Source of the DNA: Rhodobacterales bacterium | Lineage (GTDB): Bacteria; Pseudomonadota; Alphaproteobacteria; Rhodobacterales; Rhodobacteraceae | Length of the DNA stretch: 64,000 nt | Reading direction: 5' to 3' | Assembly: GCA_021155205.1 (NCBI GenBank) | Contig: JAJNPS010000040.1 | Location: 1-64,000 of the forward strand | Part shown: positions 35,250 through 44,164 of the stretch, in pieces | Layout: each line of letters starts with the position of its first letter | How positions within the stretch are numbered: position 1 is the stretch's first letter | The notes under the pieces: model-generated | The model's database searches: none | Told to the model about the DNA's origin: nothing | Seen by the model: only the letters and a program-made list of their open reading frames with translations | Program-made: the position numbers and the translations under genes

Positions 35250-36077
35250 ATGAAGCAGCTAGCAGCCGGTGCCAATTTTGCCCGATTCGAGCTTGGTGAT
35301 CTTGTCGTCATCGCGCTGCGGGACGGCTACGTGGACCTGCCCACTGACCGTTTGCGCAAATCGGACGGAAGCGCTTTTGGTGACCACTTCCCTGCTCAGG
35401 TCGATCTGGTGAATGGAAAACTGCGCCTTTCGGTCAATGCTTTTCTGGTCATTGACGGCGAACGGCACATCTTGATCGATACCGGGGCCAGCAACTACTG
35501 GGATCCAACCATGGGTCTCTTGTTCGCGGCTCTTGCCGAAGCCGGTGTCGATCGCGCAAAGATCAGGACGGTTGCGTTCACCCATAGCCACGAAGACCAT
35601 GTGAACGGATTGCTTGACCTCGACGGCGCCCCTGCTTTCCCGCAGCTTGACCGAATCTACGTGCCCGAGAAGGAGGTTTCACTGTTTGAAGCCTATCCGG
35701 GCCTGGTGCAATTCCTGCCGCTCATCACGCCATTGCCCTGGGGGACTTGCATCGAAAACCGCATCACTGCCGTTCAGGCGGATGGCCACGAGGTGGGACA
35801 TACTGCCTTTGAAATATCCAGCGCCGGTGAAACCCTGCTCATCTGGGGCGACATCATACATGTGCCGTCGATCCAGTTCGCCCAGCCAGAGGTAAGCTGG
35901 GGGTTCGACAACGATCAGGCGCAGGCCCGTTTGACGCGAAAGATTATGCTGGCTCGGGCAACCTGGCCGAACTGCCACGTGGCAGGCGCGCACCTTGAAT
36001 TTCCGGGTGTTGGGACCGTGGCTAAGTCTGGAAATGGCTACTTTTTTAAGCCTCTGACATTGGCTTTGGTCCGGTAG
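35250..36077 (+). CDS. MBL-fold metallo-hydrolase
   Basis: 275 residues from ATG 35250 with GGAG 7 nt upstream; no signal peptide from this start. The metal motif is THSHEDHVNGLLD (HxHxDH intact, about residue 112), with LLIWGDIIHV and AGAHLEFPG supplying further ligands. The family covers lactonases, thiolesterases and others. It has its own spacing and could be separate from the amine island. Substrate unknown. Confidence 0.88.
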   Translation: MKQLAAGANFARFELGDLVVIALRDGYVDLPTDRLRKSDGSAFGDHFPAQVDLVNGKLRLSVNAFLVIDGERHILIDTGASNYWDPTMGLLFAALAEAGVDRAKIRTVAFTHSHEDHVNGLLDLDGAPAFPQLDRIYVPEKEVSLFEAYPGLVQFLPLITPLPWGTCIENRITAVQADGHEVGHTAFEISSAGETLLIWGDIIHVPSIQFAQPEVSWGFDNDQAQARLTRKIMLARATWPNCHVAGAHLEFPGVGTVAKSGNGYFFKPLTLALVR

Positions 36078-36124
36078 TCTATTCCTTGCCATGAGGTGTC
36101 GTCAGAGTATCCGTTTTGATCAAG

Positions 36125-37114
36125 TCACGGCGTTGTTGCGCAACTCACGCCTGAGGCATGATTGCCCCTTTCCCCTTCTGCATCAGGCCAAGCGATGATC
36201 TCGGCCGTTCCGAGGGCCGAGAAGCGGTTCATCAGGGCGACGCGGATCGGGATTTCGGCGGTCTGGCGGTCGGGGTCTCTGGCGGCGATGCGTTCCCTGA
36301 ACGCCTTGAGGCAGCGCATCTTTGCCTCGATCCGGCTTCGGACGTGGTATCCTGTCCAGCGCTTCCAGAATGCCCTGCCATAGTGCCGGGTGGCACGCAG
36401 AGTTTCGTTTCTAGCGATTGCGGCCTGGCAGTCTTCTTTCCATGGCCGCCCGTTCTTTCGGATCGGGATGATAGCGATGGCCTGCCGGTCAATGATGGCC
36501 GTGTGGCAACGACGGGTGTCATACGCCCCATCAGCGGTCACGGTGCCGATCTCGTCGCCGTCCGGTATCTGGTCGAGCAGTTCCGGCAGAACGGGACTGT
36601 CGCCATCGCTGCTGGGGGTAAACTCCACCGCCCGGATGTCCGAGGTGGCCGTGTCCATGGCCAGATGGACCTTGCGCCATTGGCGGCGGCCCTGAATGCC
36701 GTGCATATGGGCCTGCCATTCGCCGTCGCCGAGAAACTTGATCCCGGTGCTGTCCACCAGCAGGTTCAGCGGGCCGTCGACGCGCCGATACGGGATCTGG
36801 ACGGCGAGCGTCTTCTGCCTCCGGCACAAGGTCGTGTAATCCGGCACGGCCCAGTCCAGGTCGGCCATCTTCAGCAGGCTGGCGACCATCCCTGTCGTTT
36901 GCCTGAGTGGCAGCTTGAACAGAACCTTGATGGTCAGACAGAACTGGATCGCGGCATCCGAGAACACCGCAGGGCGACCTGGGCCGCCGTCAGGCGGCGC
37001 GAGCCAGGTCATCTCCTTGTCCAGCCAGATCAGCAAAGACCCGCGCTTGCGCAGCGAGGCAGTGTAGCTGGACCAGTTCGTCGTGCGGTAGCGGGCGGGT
37101 GATGGCTTACTCAT
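36125..37114 (-). CDS. IS5-family transposase
   Basis: 329 residues, full length for IS5-type DDE transposases. Features are RGSLLIWLDKEMTWLAPPDG, FSDAAIQFCLTIKVLFKLPL, the first Asp in LLVDSTGIKFLGDGEW, the second in TADGAYDTRRCH, and the Glu region YHVRSRIEAKMRCLKAFRER. The reading frame is intact, so the element may still be active. It runs past the left inverted repeat by a few codons. Confidence 0.93.
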   Translation of the reverse strand: MSKPSPARYRTTNWSSYTASLRKRGSLLIWLDKEMTWLAPPDGGPGRPAVFSDAAIQFCLTIKVLFKLPLRQTTGMVASLLKMADLDWAVPDYTTLCRRQKTLAVQIPYRRVDGPLNLLVDSTGIKFLGDGEWQAHMHGIQGRRQWRKVHLAMDTATSDIRAVEFTPSSDGDSPVLPELLDQIPDGDEIGTVTADGAYDTRRCHTAIIDRQAIAIIPIRKNGRPWKEDCQAAIARNETLRATRHYGRAFWKRWTGYHVRSRIEAKMRCLKAFRERIAARDPDRQTAEIPIRVALMNRFSALGTAEIIAWPDAEGERGNHASGVSCATTP

Positions 37115-37181
37115 GCGGCCTGTCTAACCGCATGGATTCACGATGTGAATCCTAGGCAGACAGAGTTGTGCAACAACGCCG
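36128..37181 (-). mobile_element. Complete IS5-family insertion sequence
   Basis: Terminal inverted repeats of about 18 bp flank the transposase gene: GGCGTTGTTGCGCAACTC at the left (36129-36146), and its counterpart with one mismatch at the right (37163-37180). Size is about 1.05 kb. I could not identify a clear target duplication, so the exact ends may differ by a base or two. It separates the hydrogenase operon's 3' end from the amine island. Confidence 0.85.
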
Positions 37182-37410
37182 ATGCGCTTCCAGAATCCTG
37201 AGGGGAGTATGACCGCTTCTATACGAACCCGCCTTGGGGTCGCTACAATGAGGGCCGAAGCATAAACGTATTCGTTCAACGCGGGATCGAAACTATAGCG
37301 AATCGACCAAAGAAACGACAATCCATTCTGTATGCGCAACACTTGGTGAGCGTCTGCGATAATTGCGATGACGGTCCCCCACGAAGAGATGTAAACTATT
37401 CGACGTGTCT
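37182..37410. other. Gap between IS and hypB, no gene seen
   Basis: 229 bp downstream of hypB. One longer minus-strand frame exists but lacks a ribosome site and spans the IS boundary. I see no terminator with a U-run; the operon may end within the IS region. Confidence 0.4.
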
Positions 37411-38367
37411 TCAGATGGCATTGCGGAGCTGCATCAGCCTGTCCAACCATGTCTCGAGGTTCTGACCGGTCTTCGCCGACAGGCAGATGATTTCAGCCCT
37501 TGGATTCACAGCGCGAATGTTGTCGCAACAGGCTGCCTCGTCGAACCCGACATGCGGGGCAAGGTCCATCTTGTTCACGACGACGATCTTCACCGCCCGG
37601 AACATGTGCGGATATTTCAGCGGCTTGTCCTCGCCCTCGGTGGTCGAGATCACGGCGATCTTCATGGCTTCGCCAAGATCGAACATCGCCGGGCACACCA
37701 GGTTGCCGACGTTCTCAATCAGGAGAAGCGAGCCCGGTGCCGGGTTCAGCGCACGGGCGGCTTCGGCGACCATGTCGGCTTCAAGATGGCACCCCGCACC
37801 GGTGTTGACCTGGATCGCCGGCGCCCCGGCGGCGCGTATACGGTCGGCATCGTGGGTGGTCATCTGGTCGCCCTCGATGACCGAGATTGCCACCTGATCC
37901 TTTAGCGCCCTGATTGTCGCCTCCAGCAGGGCCGTCTTGCCCGACCCGGGAGAGGAGACGAAGTTCAGGGCGAGCACGCCGCGCCCCTCGAACCAGCCGC
38001 GGTTGTGGGCGGCGATGGCGTCATTCTTTCCCAGGATTGCGGCCTCAAGCGCCACGACGCGGTTGTCGGTGCCGTGCCCGTGATCGTGATCGTGATCATG
38101 GATGTGGTCGTGATCGTGCGTGTGGTCATGGCTGTGGCTTTGCACATGGCCGTGCGCGTCGGCCTTGGAATGGCCGTGGTCACGCAGATGATCGTGGTGG
38201 TGCGTGTGGTCATGCAGATGGTCATGTGGCAGACCGTGGGCATGGGCGAAGGCATGCGCCTCGGCGAGAGATGAGGCGCTGTCGCGCAATTTTCGCGTCA
38301 CGCCGGTCTTGACGTCGGTCATCGAGACCTCGCTGTTCGGATCGGCACAGCCGCAGACACCACACAT
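37411..38367 (-). CDS. hypB: Hydrogenase nickel-insertion GTPase HypB
   Basis: 318 residues from ATG 38365-38367, with GGAGG upstream. HypB delivers nickel to the hydrogenase large subunit at the cost of GTP. The high-affinity N-terminal motif CGVCGC (residues 2-7) is present. A very histidine-rich stretch (about 41-98, dozens of His/Asp) can store nickel. The G domain follows: FVSSPGSGKTALLEA (about 137-151), and VVVNKMDL as the NKxD motif. It is last in the operon and its start overlaps the hypA stop by 1 nt. Confidence 0.96.
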   Translation of the reverse strand: MCGVCGCADPNSEVSMTDVKTGVTRKLRDSASSLAEAHAFAHAHGLPHDHLHDHTHHHDHLRDHGHSKADAHGHVQSHSHDHTHDHDHIHDHDHDHGHGTDNRVVALEAAILGKNDAIAAHNRGWFEGRGVLALNFVSSPGSGKTALLEATIRALKDQVAISVIEGDQMTTHDADRIRAAGAPAIQVNTGAGCHLEADMVAEAARALNPAPGSLLLIENVGNLVCPAMFDLGEAMKIAVISTTEGEDKPLKYPHMFRAVKIVVVNKMDLAPHVGFDEAACCDNIRAVNPRAEIICLSAKTGQNLETWLDRLMQLRNAI

Positions 38368-38609
38368 CACGCTTCCTCCCTGATTTCGAAATCCCGCACG
38401 GTGAAGGTGTCGCCCTCGGCATCGATGAAGCCGAGGGTCGTCCCTGCCAGTGCGGTCTTTTCCGTCACGATATCCCAGCAGAACGCCAGCGCCCCCCGTT
38501 CGATGCAGGCATGCGGCCCGATGGCGACCCGCACGCCCTTGATCGGGCGGCCGCGCGCGTGTTCGCCAACAATGGCGGCGATGCTGCGGGCCATGCCAAG
38601 CTCGTGCAT
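38367..38609 (-). CDS. hypA: HypA nickel chaperone, short form without zinc domain
   Basis: 80 residues. The nickel-binding N-terminus MHELGMARSIAAIVG and the fold core GVRVAIGPHACIERGALAFC are clear, and the end (FTVRDFEIREEA) matches the HypA C-terminus. Ordinary HypA is about 113 residues with a zinc loop of two CxxC motifs. That segment is missing here between FIDAEGD and TFTVRDF. The gene is intact by frame and tightly packed (1-nt overlaps on both sides), so this looks like a real variant rather than a broken gene. Confidence 0.85.
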   Translation of the reverse strand: MHELGMARSIAAIVGEHARGRPIKGVRVAIGPHACIERGALAFCWDIVTEKTALAGTTLGFIDAEGDTFTVRDFEIREEA

Positions 38610-39346
38610 CAGACCATATCCAATGCGAGGGGGAGGGTTTCTCGGATGATGTGGAAGCCGATCAAGACAGCCACGCCTGCAACGCCGATCTGCAGCCATC
38701 GGTTCAATTGCGTCGCGCGGGTTTCGATTTGCGAAATCGGCAGGCTGACAACGGCAGACAGTGCGGCCATGCCGAGCATCGATCCCAGGCCGAAGCAGAC
38801 GACGTAGGACAGCGCCAGGGTAGCCGAGCCCGTCGCCGCTGCGGCCAGCGCGATCAGTCCGGCTGATCCTGCCGCACCATGGACCAGGCCGACCATCAGC
38901 GCGCGCCACGGGAACCCGTCTGGATGTGCGTGGTCATGCGCTCGGCTCTTGGGCGAGGCTCCGGCATGGCTGTGGACATGGACATGTGGCTTGCCGTCCA
39001 TGTGGTCATGCATATGAAAATGAACGCGTTTCTGATACATCCGGCGCAGAACATCCAGCCCCAGCCCCACTAGCATCACCCCCACCCCGAACTCCAGAGC
39101 GGCTGCGCGGGCTTCGGTTAGGGCAAAACTGAAGACCAGAACCGCCATGGACAGGGCAAAAAGCATGATGGTGTGGCCTATCCCCCAGGCCATGCCGCGC
39201 AGCGCCAGACGTCCTTTGCCATCGGCGGCCAGCGTACTCATCGCCGCCAGATGATCGGCCTCTAGTGCATGGGTCATGCCCATGAGCAGCCCCAGAAAAA
39301 GGAAACCCGCAGTTGATGGCCCGATGAAACTTGCGACGACGTCCAT
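38609..39346 (-). CDS. Nickel/cobalt transporter-like membrane protein
   Basis: 245 residues with about six membrane segments. The metal-selectivity motif reads GMTHALEADHLAAMST (about 23-38), like the HxxxxDH core of NiCoT/UreH-type permeases. A cytoplasmic or periplasmic loop is rich in His (about 108-141, for example HVHVHSHAG). It lies between hypE and hypA and so probably supplies nickel for the hydrogenase. UreH/HupE-like naming is also possible. Confidence 0.85.
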   Translation of the reverse strand: MDVVASFIGPSTAGFLFLGLLMGMTHALEADHLAAMSTLAADGKGRLALRGMAWGIGHTIMLFALSMAVLVFSFALTEARAAALEFGVGVMLVGLGLDVLRRMYQKRVHFHMHDHMDGKPHVHVHSHAGASPKSRAHDHAHPDGFPWRALMVGLVHGAAGSAGLIALAAAATGSATLALSYVVCFGLGSMLGMAALSAVVSLPISQIETRATQLNRWLQIGVAGVAVLIGFHIIRETLPLALDMV

Positions 39347-39358
39347 TACTTTTGCCTT

Positions 39359-40405
39359 TCAGCAGATGCGGGGCAGTTGCTCGCCCACCAGCATGTCGAC
39401 GATACGCCCGCCACCGAAAACGGTTTTCATCACGACGGTGCCCGGATGTGAGGCAGTTGCGCGGCCAATGATGCAGGCGCCCTGTCCTTCGGGGGTGGCG
39501 CGCATTGCGGCCAGGGCGGTCTCGGCCTGATCCGGGGGCACGAAGAGCACCAGTGTGCCTTCGTTGGCCAGATACAGGGGATCGAGGCCGAGGATCTCGC
39601 AGACCCCCTTGACTTCGGGGCGGAGCGGCAGGTCGGTCTCCATGATCTCGACCCCTACGCCCGCCGCATCCGCGATTTCGTTCAGAGCCGAGGCAAGGCC
39701 GCCGCGCGTCGCGTCACGGGCAGCCCGCACACCAGGGGCGGCCGCCAGCACCGCTTCCATCAGGTGGTTGAGCGGCTGGCAGTCCGAGGTGATGTCGGTT
39801 GTCAGCGCCATGTCGCCGCGGGCGGCCAGGATGGCGGCTCCGTGATCGCCCAGCACGCCGTTCACGATGGCCACATCGCCGGGTTGCACCGAGCCCGCGA
39901 CGAGGTTGCGCCCCGGCGGGATCACCCCGACGCCCGAAGTGGTGATAAACACCCCGTCACCCGATCCCTTGCCCACTACCTTGGTATCGCCCGTGACGAT
40001 CCGCACACCCGCTTCGTCCGCCGCCGCCTGCATCGAGGCCGCGATGCGGCGCAGTGTGGTGATTTCGACGCCTTCCTCGATGATAAAGGCGGCCGAAAGC
40101 CACAACGGCCGCGCGCCGCCGACGACCAGGTCGTTGACTGTGCCGCAGACCGCGATGGTGCCGATGTCGCCGCCGGGAAACTCCATCGGCGAGACGACGA
40201 AACTGTCGGTGGTGAAGGCAAGCTGGGCGCCCGGCTCCAGCAGGGAAGGATGCATCAGTCGAGCCTGATCCTCCATCCCCGGCGGCGCGAAGACCGAGGT
40301 GAACACATCCTCAATCAGATCGCGCATTGCCTTGCCGCCGCCGCCGTGGGCCAGCGTCACCCGGTCGGCAACGACGCGACGGGGGGGGCGCAACTGCTGG
40401 TTCAC
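39359..40405 (-). CDS. hypE: Hydrogenase maturation protein HypE
   Basis: 348 residues of the PurM/AIR-synthase fold: LAHGGGGKAMRDLIEDVFTS, VCGTVNDLVVGGARPLWLSA, VTGDTKVVGKGSGDG, ATRGGLASALNEIA. It ends PRIC, the family C-terminal cysteine that carries the thiocyanate made with HypF. It overlaps hypD by 4 nt. Acts in the cytoplasm in synthesis of the cyanide ligands of the active-site iron. Confidence 0.96.
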   Translation of the reverse strand: MNQQLRPPRRVVADRVTLAHGGGGKAMRDLIEDVFTSVFAPPGMEDQARLMHPSLLEPGAQLAFTTDSFVVSPMEFPGGDIGTIAVCGTVNDLVVGGARPLWLSAAFIIEEGVEITTLRRIAASMQAAADEAGVRIVTGDTKVVGKGSGDGVFITTSGVGVIPPGRNLVAGSVQPGDVAIVNGVLGDHGAAILAARGDMALTTDITSDCQPLNHLMEAVLAAAPGVRAARDATRGGLASALNEIADAAGVGVEIMETDLPLRPEVKGVCEILGLDPLYLANEGTLVLFVPPDQAETALAAMRATPEGQGACIIGRATASHPGTVVMKTVFGGGRIVDMLVGEQLPRIC

Positions 40406-41541
40406 AGCGCCTCCTCCAACCGCAGCCCGCCATACTGGTAGTAAGCCGCACAGGCGCCTTCGGAGCTGACCATCAGCGCTCCGAGCGGCATCTCGGGCGT
40501 GCAGCCCTTGCCGAACTGCGGGCAGGCATGCGGCTTGATCCGGCCCGTCATCACGTCACCGCAGCGGCAGCCATCAGGTTCGGCGACCATGCGCGGACCC
40601 TTGCCGTAGCCGACCCCGAACTTGACCTCGGCATCCCAAGCAGCATAGGCGGGGCGGATGCGCACGCCGCTTGCATCGATCTCGCCCAGGCCGCGCCATT
40701 CGAAACTGGGCCGCGGCTCATAGACCTCGGCGCAGGCCGCAAGCGAGACTGGGTTGCCGTCATCCGGGACGACGCGGGAGTACTGATTTTCCACCTCGGC
40801 GCGGCCGTCACGGATCTGCTCCAGCACCATCAGCACCGATTGAAGCAAATCCAGGGGCTCGAACCCCGCCACTACGATAGGCTTGCCATAGTCACGGGCG
40901 ATGAAGTCATAGGGCCGCACCCCGATCACCATCGAGACATGACCCGGCCCGACAAAGCCGTCGAGAATCATGTGCGGATCGTCGAGCAGCGCCTTGATCG
41001 GCGGCGGCACGGTGATGTGGTTGCAGAAGACCGAGAAATTGGTCTGGTTGTCCGCTGCTGCCTGCAAGATCGTCAGCGCAGTCGAGGGCGTAGTTGTCTC
41101 GAACCCGAGGCCGAAGAAGACTACCTCGCGGTCGGGGTGGCGCCGAGCTAGTTCCAGTGCGTCGAGCGGCGAATATACCATACGGATGTCGGCGCCGTCG
41201 GCCTTGGCCTGGATCAGCGACTTGCGATGCCCCGGCACCCGCATCGCGTCGCCGAAGGTGGTCATGATGACGCCCGGCCGTTCTGCGATCTCGACGCATT
41301 CGTCGATCCGGCTCATCGGCAGCACGCAGACCGGGCAGCCCGGTCCGTGGATGAACTCAAGCCCTGGCGGCGTCAGTTTGTCGAGGCCATAGCGAAAGAT
41401 CGCATGGGTGTGGCCGCCGCAGATCTCCATGATATGGACGGGCTTTTCCTTGGTCGCGCCAATTTCGTCGGTGACACGGGCGATGGCGGCTAGGACGCCG
41501 CGTGCGGCGACAGGATCGCGGAATTCATCTGCGTAGTTCAT
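40402..41541 (-). CDS. hypD: Hydrogenase maturation protein HypD
   Basis: 379 residues. HypD is the iron-sulfur scaffold on which Fe(CN)2CO is built with HypC. Conserved cysteine motifs are visible: EICGGHTHAIFRYGLDKL, HGPGCPVCVLPMSRID, and at the C-terminus CRCGDVMTGRIKPHACPQFG, then CTPEMPLGALMVSSEGACAA. Overlaps of 4 nt with both hypC and hypE show coupling. Confidence 0.96.
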   Translation of the reverse strand: MNYADEFRDPVAARGVLAAIARVTDEIGATKEKPVHIMEICGGHTHAIFRYGLDKLTPPGLEFIHGPGCPVCVLPMSRIDECVEIAERPGVIMTTFGDAMRVPGHRKSLIQAKADGADIRMVYSPLDALELARRHPDREVVFFGLGFETTTPSTALTILQAAADNQTNFSVFCNHITVPPPIKALLDDPHMILDGFVGPGHVSMVIGVRPYDFIARDYGKPIVVAGFEPLDLLQSVLMVLEQIRDGRAEVENQYSRVVPDDGNPVSLAACAEVYEPRPSFEWRGLGEIDASGVRIRPAYAAWDAEVKFGVGYGKGPRMVAEPDGCRCGDVMTGRIKPHACPQFGKGCTPEMPLGALMVSSEGACAAYYQYGGLRLEEAL

Positions 41542-41825
41542 GATGCCAACATCCTTTCCGAAGCTTTCATCGCCTCGATCTCGGCCTGCGCCTCGCCAAG
41601 CTGGCGCAGCACGTCAAGGGTCAGCGCGGCCTCTTGCTCGTTGATCCGGCTCATTGCAAAGCCGACGTGGATCAAGGACCAGGTGCCGATCAGCGCTTCG
41701 ATCGGCTCGTCCTTCAGGATGCAGGCGACATTGACCTGACGGCGGACGCCCATCACCTCGACGGTAGCGAGCTTTCGGCGGGCATCGGCGATTGCGACAA
41801 TCCTGCCCGGGATTCCAAGGCACAT
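41538..41825 (-). CDS. hypC: Hydrogenase maturation chaperone HypC
   Basis: 95 residues starting MCLGIPGRIVAI, with the essential N-terminal Cys2. The family beta-barrel (VNVACILKDEPIEALIGTWS) and the C-terminal helix are present. HypC carries the iron ligand complex from HypD to the large subunit. Its first 73 nt overlap the hypF 3' end in another frame. Confidence 0.96.
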   Translation of the reverse strand: MCLGIPGRIVAIADARRKLATVEVMGVRRQVNVACILKDEPIEALIGTWSLIHVGFAMSRINEQEAALTLDVLRQLGEAQAEIEAMKASERMLAS

Positions 41826-44164
41826 GGGGCTTCCTCCGTTTGGCTGACGGCCAGGGCCACAACGGCCTGGCCTAGGGCTAGTCCCCCGTCATTCGCGGGG
41901 GTTCGGGCGTGGCTGAGTACGGTCAGCCCGCGGGCTTCGAGCCCACGGTGGACCAGAGCAAACAAGGTCGCATTCTGGAAAACGCCGCCCGAAAGGGCGA
42001 CGGTGTCAATCGCCGTATCTTCGGTGATGCGCTCGGCCATCCGGACAACGGCCTGCGCCAGCCCACGATGAAAGCGGGCCGCGATGACACCGATCGGGGT
42101 GGCAAGGATCAGATCGCCGAGCATTGCCCGCCAGACGGCCAGCGGCTCGATATAGGGTATGCCCTTGCCGCCGATCAGCGGGATGCTGAACGGATAGGCC
42201 AGGTCCTCCGGCTCGTTCATCGCATCTGCGTCGATCACCGCCTCAAACCGCATCGCCGCCTCGCCCTCGTAGTCCTGCCTGTCCCATGCCAGGCCCGCAA
42301 TGGCCGCGGCGGCATCGAAGAGGCGGCCGCAGGACGTCGATATCGGTGAATTGGTGCCGCTGGCAATCATCGCATCCAGCGTCGCGCGCGGCGCCGCCGA
42401 AAGCCTGCGGAAGATCTCGAGCCCGTCGAAGTTCATCGCGAACTCGGCCCAGCCCACTTCCGCCATCAGATGCGCATAGGCATTGCGCCATGGCTCGCGG
42501 ATCGCCGCCGCCCCGCCGGGCAACGCCACCGGCTTGCAGGAGCCGACCCGCGCATAACGACGATAGTCGCAGGCCAGGAACTCTCCGCCCCAGATCGTGC
42601 CGTCATCGCCAAGGCCGCTGCCGTCAAGTGCGACGCCAAGGACCGGGGGCGCATCCAGCGGGCGACCGTTCTCGGCCAGACAGGCGGCGATATGGGCATG
42701 GTGGTGCTGCACCGCGATCACCGGCCGGTCCCCGGCCAGCGCCCGCCCGGCCTGGGTGGACAGGTATTGCGGATGCCGGTCAACCGCAATCACGCCCGGC
42801 GCATGGTCGTAAAGTCGGGTGTAGAGCGACAGGTTCCGCGCCGCATCGGCATGGGTGGCGGCATCCTCCAGATCGCCCATGTGTTGCGACAGGATCGCCT
42901 GGCCGTCTTTGACGAGGCAGAAGGTGTTCTTCAGCTCTCCTCCCATTGCCAGCACCTGCGCCTTGCGAGAAAAACCCGGCGGCAGTGGCAGGCCAGCCGG
43001 AGCAAAGCCGCGCGCCCGGCGCAAGACGCGCAGTCGGCCAAGGTCCACCCGCACCACGGAATCGTCGATGCGGTTGGCAATCTCGCGGTCGTGCAGGCAG
43101 GCAAAGTCGGCGATGGCGGGCAGCCGGTCGCGGGTTTCCTGATTGCCGGTGCATTGCGGCTGACCCGAAGGATTGCCACTGGTCATCACGACGGGACGGC
43201 CGATCCTGCGCAGGATCAGGTGGTAAAACGGCGTGTAGGGTAGCATCACGCCCAGCCGGTCCAGCCCCGGCGCGATGGCGTCGGGCAAGGCGTTCGGCAG
43301 CGACTTCAACAACACGATCGGCGCTTCGGGGCCGGAAAGGGCCTCGGCTTCGGCCTCGGAGACTTCGCAGAATTCGCGCACCACGCCCAGATCGCGGGCC
43401 ATCAGCGCAAAGGCCTTGCCCTTGCGCCCCTTGCGGCGTCGCAGTTCGGCGACGGTGGCGGCATTGGTCGCGTCGCAAGCCAGATGCACGCCGCCCAGGC
43501 CCCGGATCGCGACGATATGGCCGTTCAGGATCATGCCGCCGGTGGCGTCGATGTCATCGAGCATCGAGAAGGCCTCGTGGTTCACCGCGCCGGGGCCCAG
43601 CTTCTCGATCCAGATCTGCGGGCCGCAGCGGCCGCAGGCGACCGGCTGGGCGTGAAAACGCCGGTCTGCGGGGTCGGCATACTCACCCGCGCAGATCTCG
43701 CACAGATCAAACGGGGCCATCGTCGTCCGCGCCCGGTCATAGGGTGCGCCATGCACGATGGAAAAGCGTGGGCCGCAATTGGTGCAGTTGGTGAAAGGAT
43801 AGCGGTAGCGGTGCTGGAACGGATCGCGGATCTCGGCCAGGCAATCAGGGCAAGTCGCGGCGTCCGGCGTCACTGAGCCGCGCATCGTGCCGGCCGCCTC
43901 CGAGGCGACGATGGCAAAGCCCGCAGGCGGTGCATCCTCCAGCGGCTCGACGCGCAGCTCCTCGATCCGAGCCAGCGCCGGCAGGGCGGCGCGCAGCCTG
44001 CCGGGAAAGCTGTCCAGCCCCTCGCCCCAGAGCCGGATTACCACCCCTTCAGACGTATTCTTGACGTCGCCTGCCAGCCCCATCTCGCGCGCCAGCCGCC
44101 AGACCGTCGGCCGGAAGCCGACACCCTGAACTTGCCCCCGCACGGTCAGGCGCGCCCCGGTCAT
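41753..44164 (-). CDS. hypF: Carbamoyltransferase HypF
   Basis: 803 residues. Domains in order: acylphosphatase (GQVQGVGFRPTVWRLAREMG, first 90), two zinc fingers (CPDCLAEIRDPFQHRYRYPF, CTNCGPRFSI, CEICAGEYADPADRRFH, CGRCGP), YrdC-like (about 190-370) and the Kae1-like C-terminal domain (HHHAHIAACLAENG, LSGGVFQNATLF). It makes the cyanide precursor with HypE. The protein carries about 25 residues beyond the usual LALGQAVVA end, overlapping hypC. Its ATG overlaps the NHL gene stop by 4 nt. Confidence 0.96.
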   Translation of the reverse strand: MTGARLTVRGQVQGVGFRPTVWRLAREMGLAGDVKNTSEGVVIRLWGEGLDSFPGRLRAALPALARIEELRVEPLEDAPPAGFAIVASEAAGTMRGSVTPDAATCPDCLAEIRDPFQHRYRYPFTNCTNCGPRFSIVHGAPYDRARTTMAPFDLCEICAGEYADPADRRFHAQPVACGRCGPQIWIEKLGPGAVNHEAFSMLDDIDATGGMILNGHIVAIRGLGGVHLACDATNAATVAELRRRKGRKGKAFALMARDLGVVREFCEVSEAEAEALSGPEAPIVLLKSLPNALPDAIAPGLDRLGVMLPYTPFYHLILRRIGRPVVMTSGNPSGQPQCTGNQETRDRLPAIADFACLHDREIANRIDDSVVRVDLGRLRVLRRARGFAPAGLPLPPGFSRKAQVLAMGGELKNTFCLVKDGQAILSQHMGDLEDAATHADAARNLSLYTRLYDHAPGVIAVDRHPQYLSTQAGRALAGDRPVIAVQHHHAHIAACLAENGRPLDAPPVLGVALDGSGLGDDGTIWGGEFLACDYRRYARVGSCKPVALPGGAAAIREPWRNAYAHLMAEVGWAEFAMNFDGLEIFRRLSAAPRATLDAMIASGTNSPISTSCGRLFDAAAAIAGLAWDRQDYEGEAAMRFEAVIDADAMNEPEDLAYPFSIPLIGGKGIPYIEPLAVWRAMLGDLILATPIGVIAARFHRGLAQAVVRMAERITEDTAIDTVALSGGVFQNATLFALVHRGLEARGLTVLSHARTPANDGGLALGQAVVALAVSQTEEAPCALESRAGLSQSPMPAESSLPSR

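Noticed and set aside
37124..37450. 108-codon minus-strand frame between the IS and hypB
   Set aside because: It spans the IS end and lacks a start signal.
38041..38274. Repetitive GTGATCGTGATCATG-like DNA in hypB, first seen as a repeat array
   Set aside because: It is simply the codon pattern of the His/Asp-rich stretch of HypB, not a CRISPR or other array.
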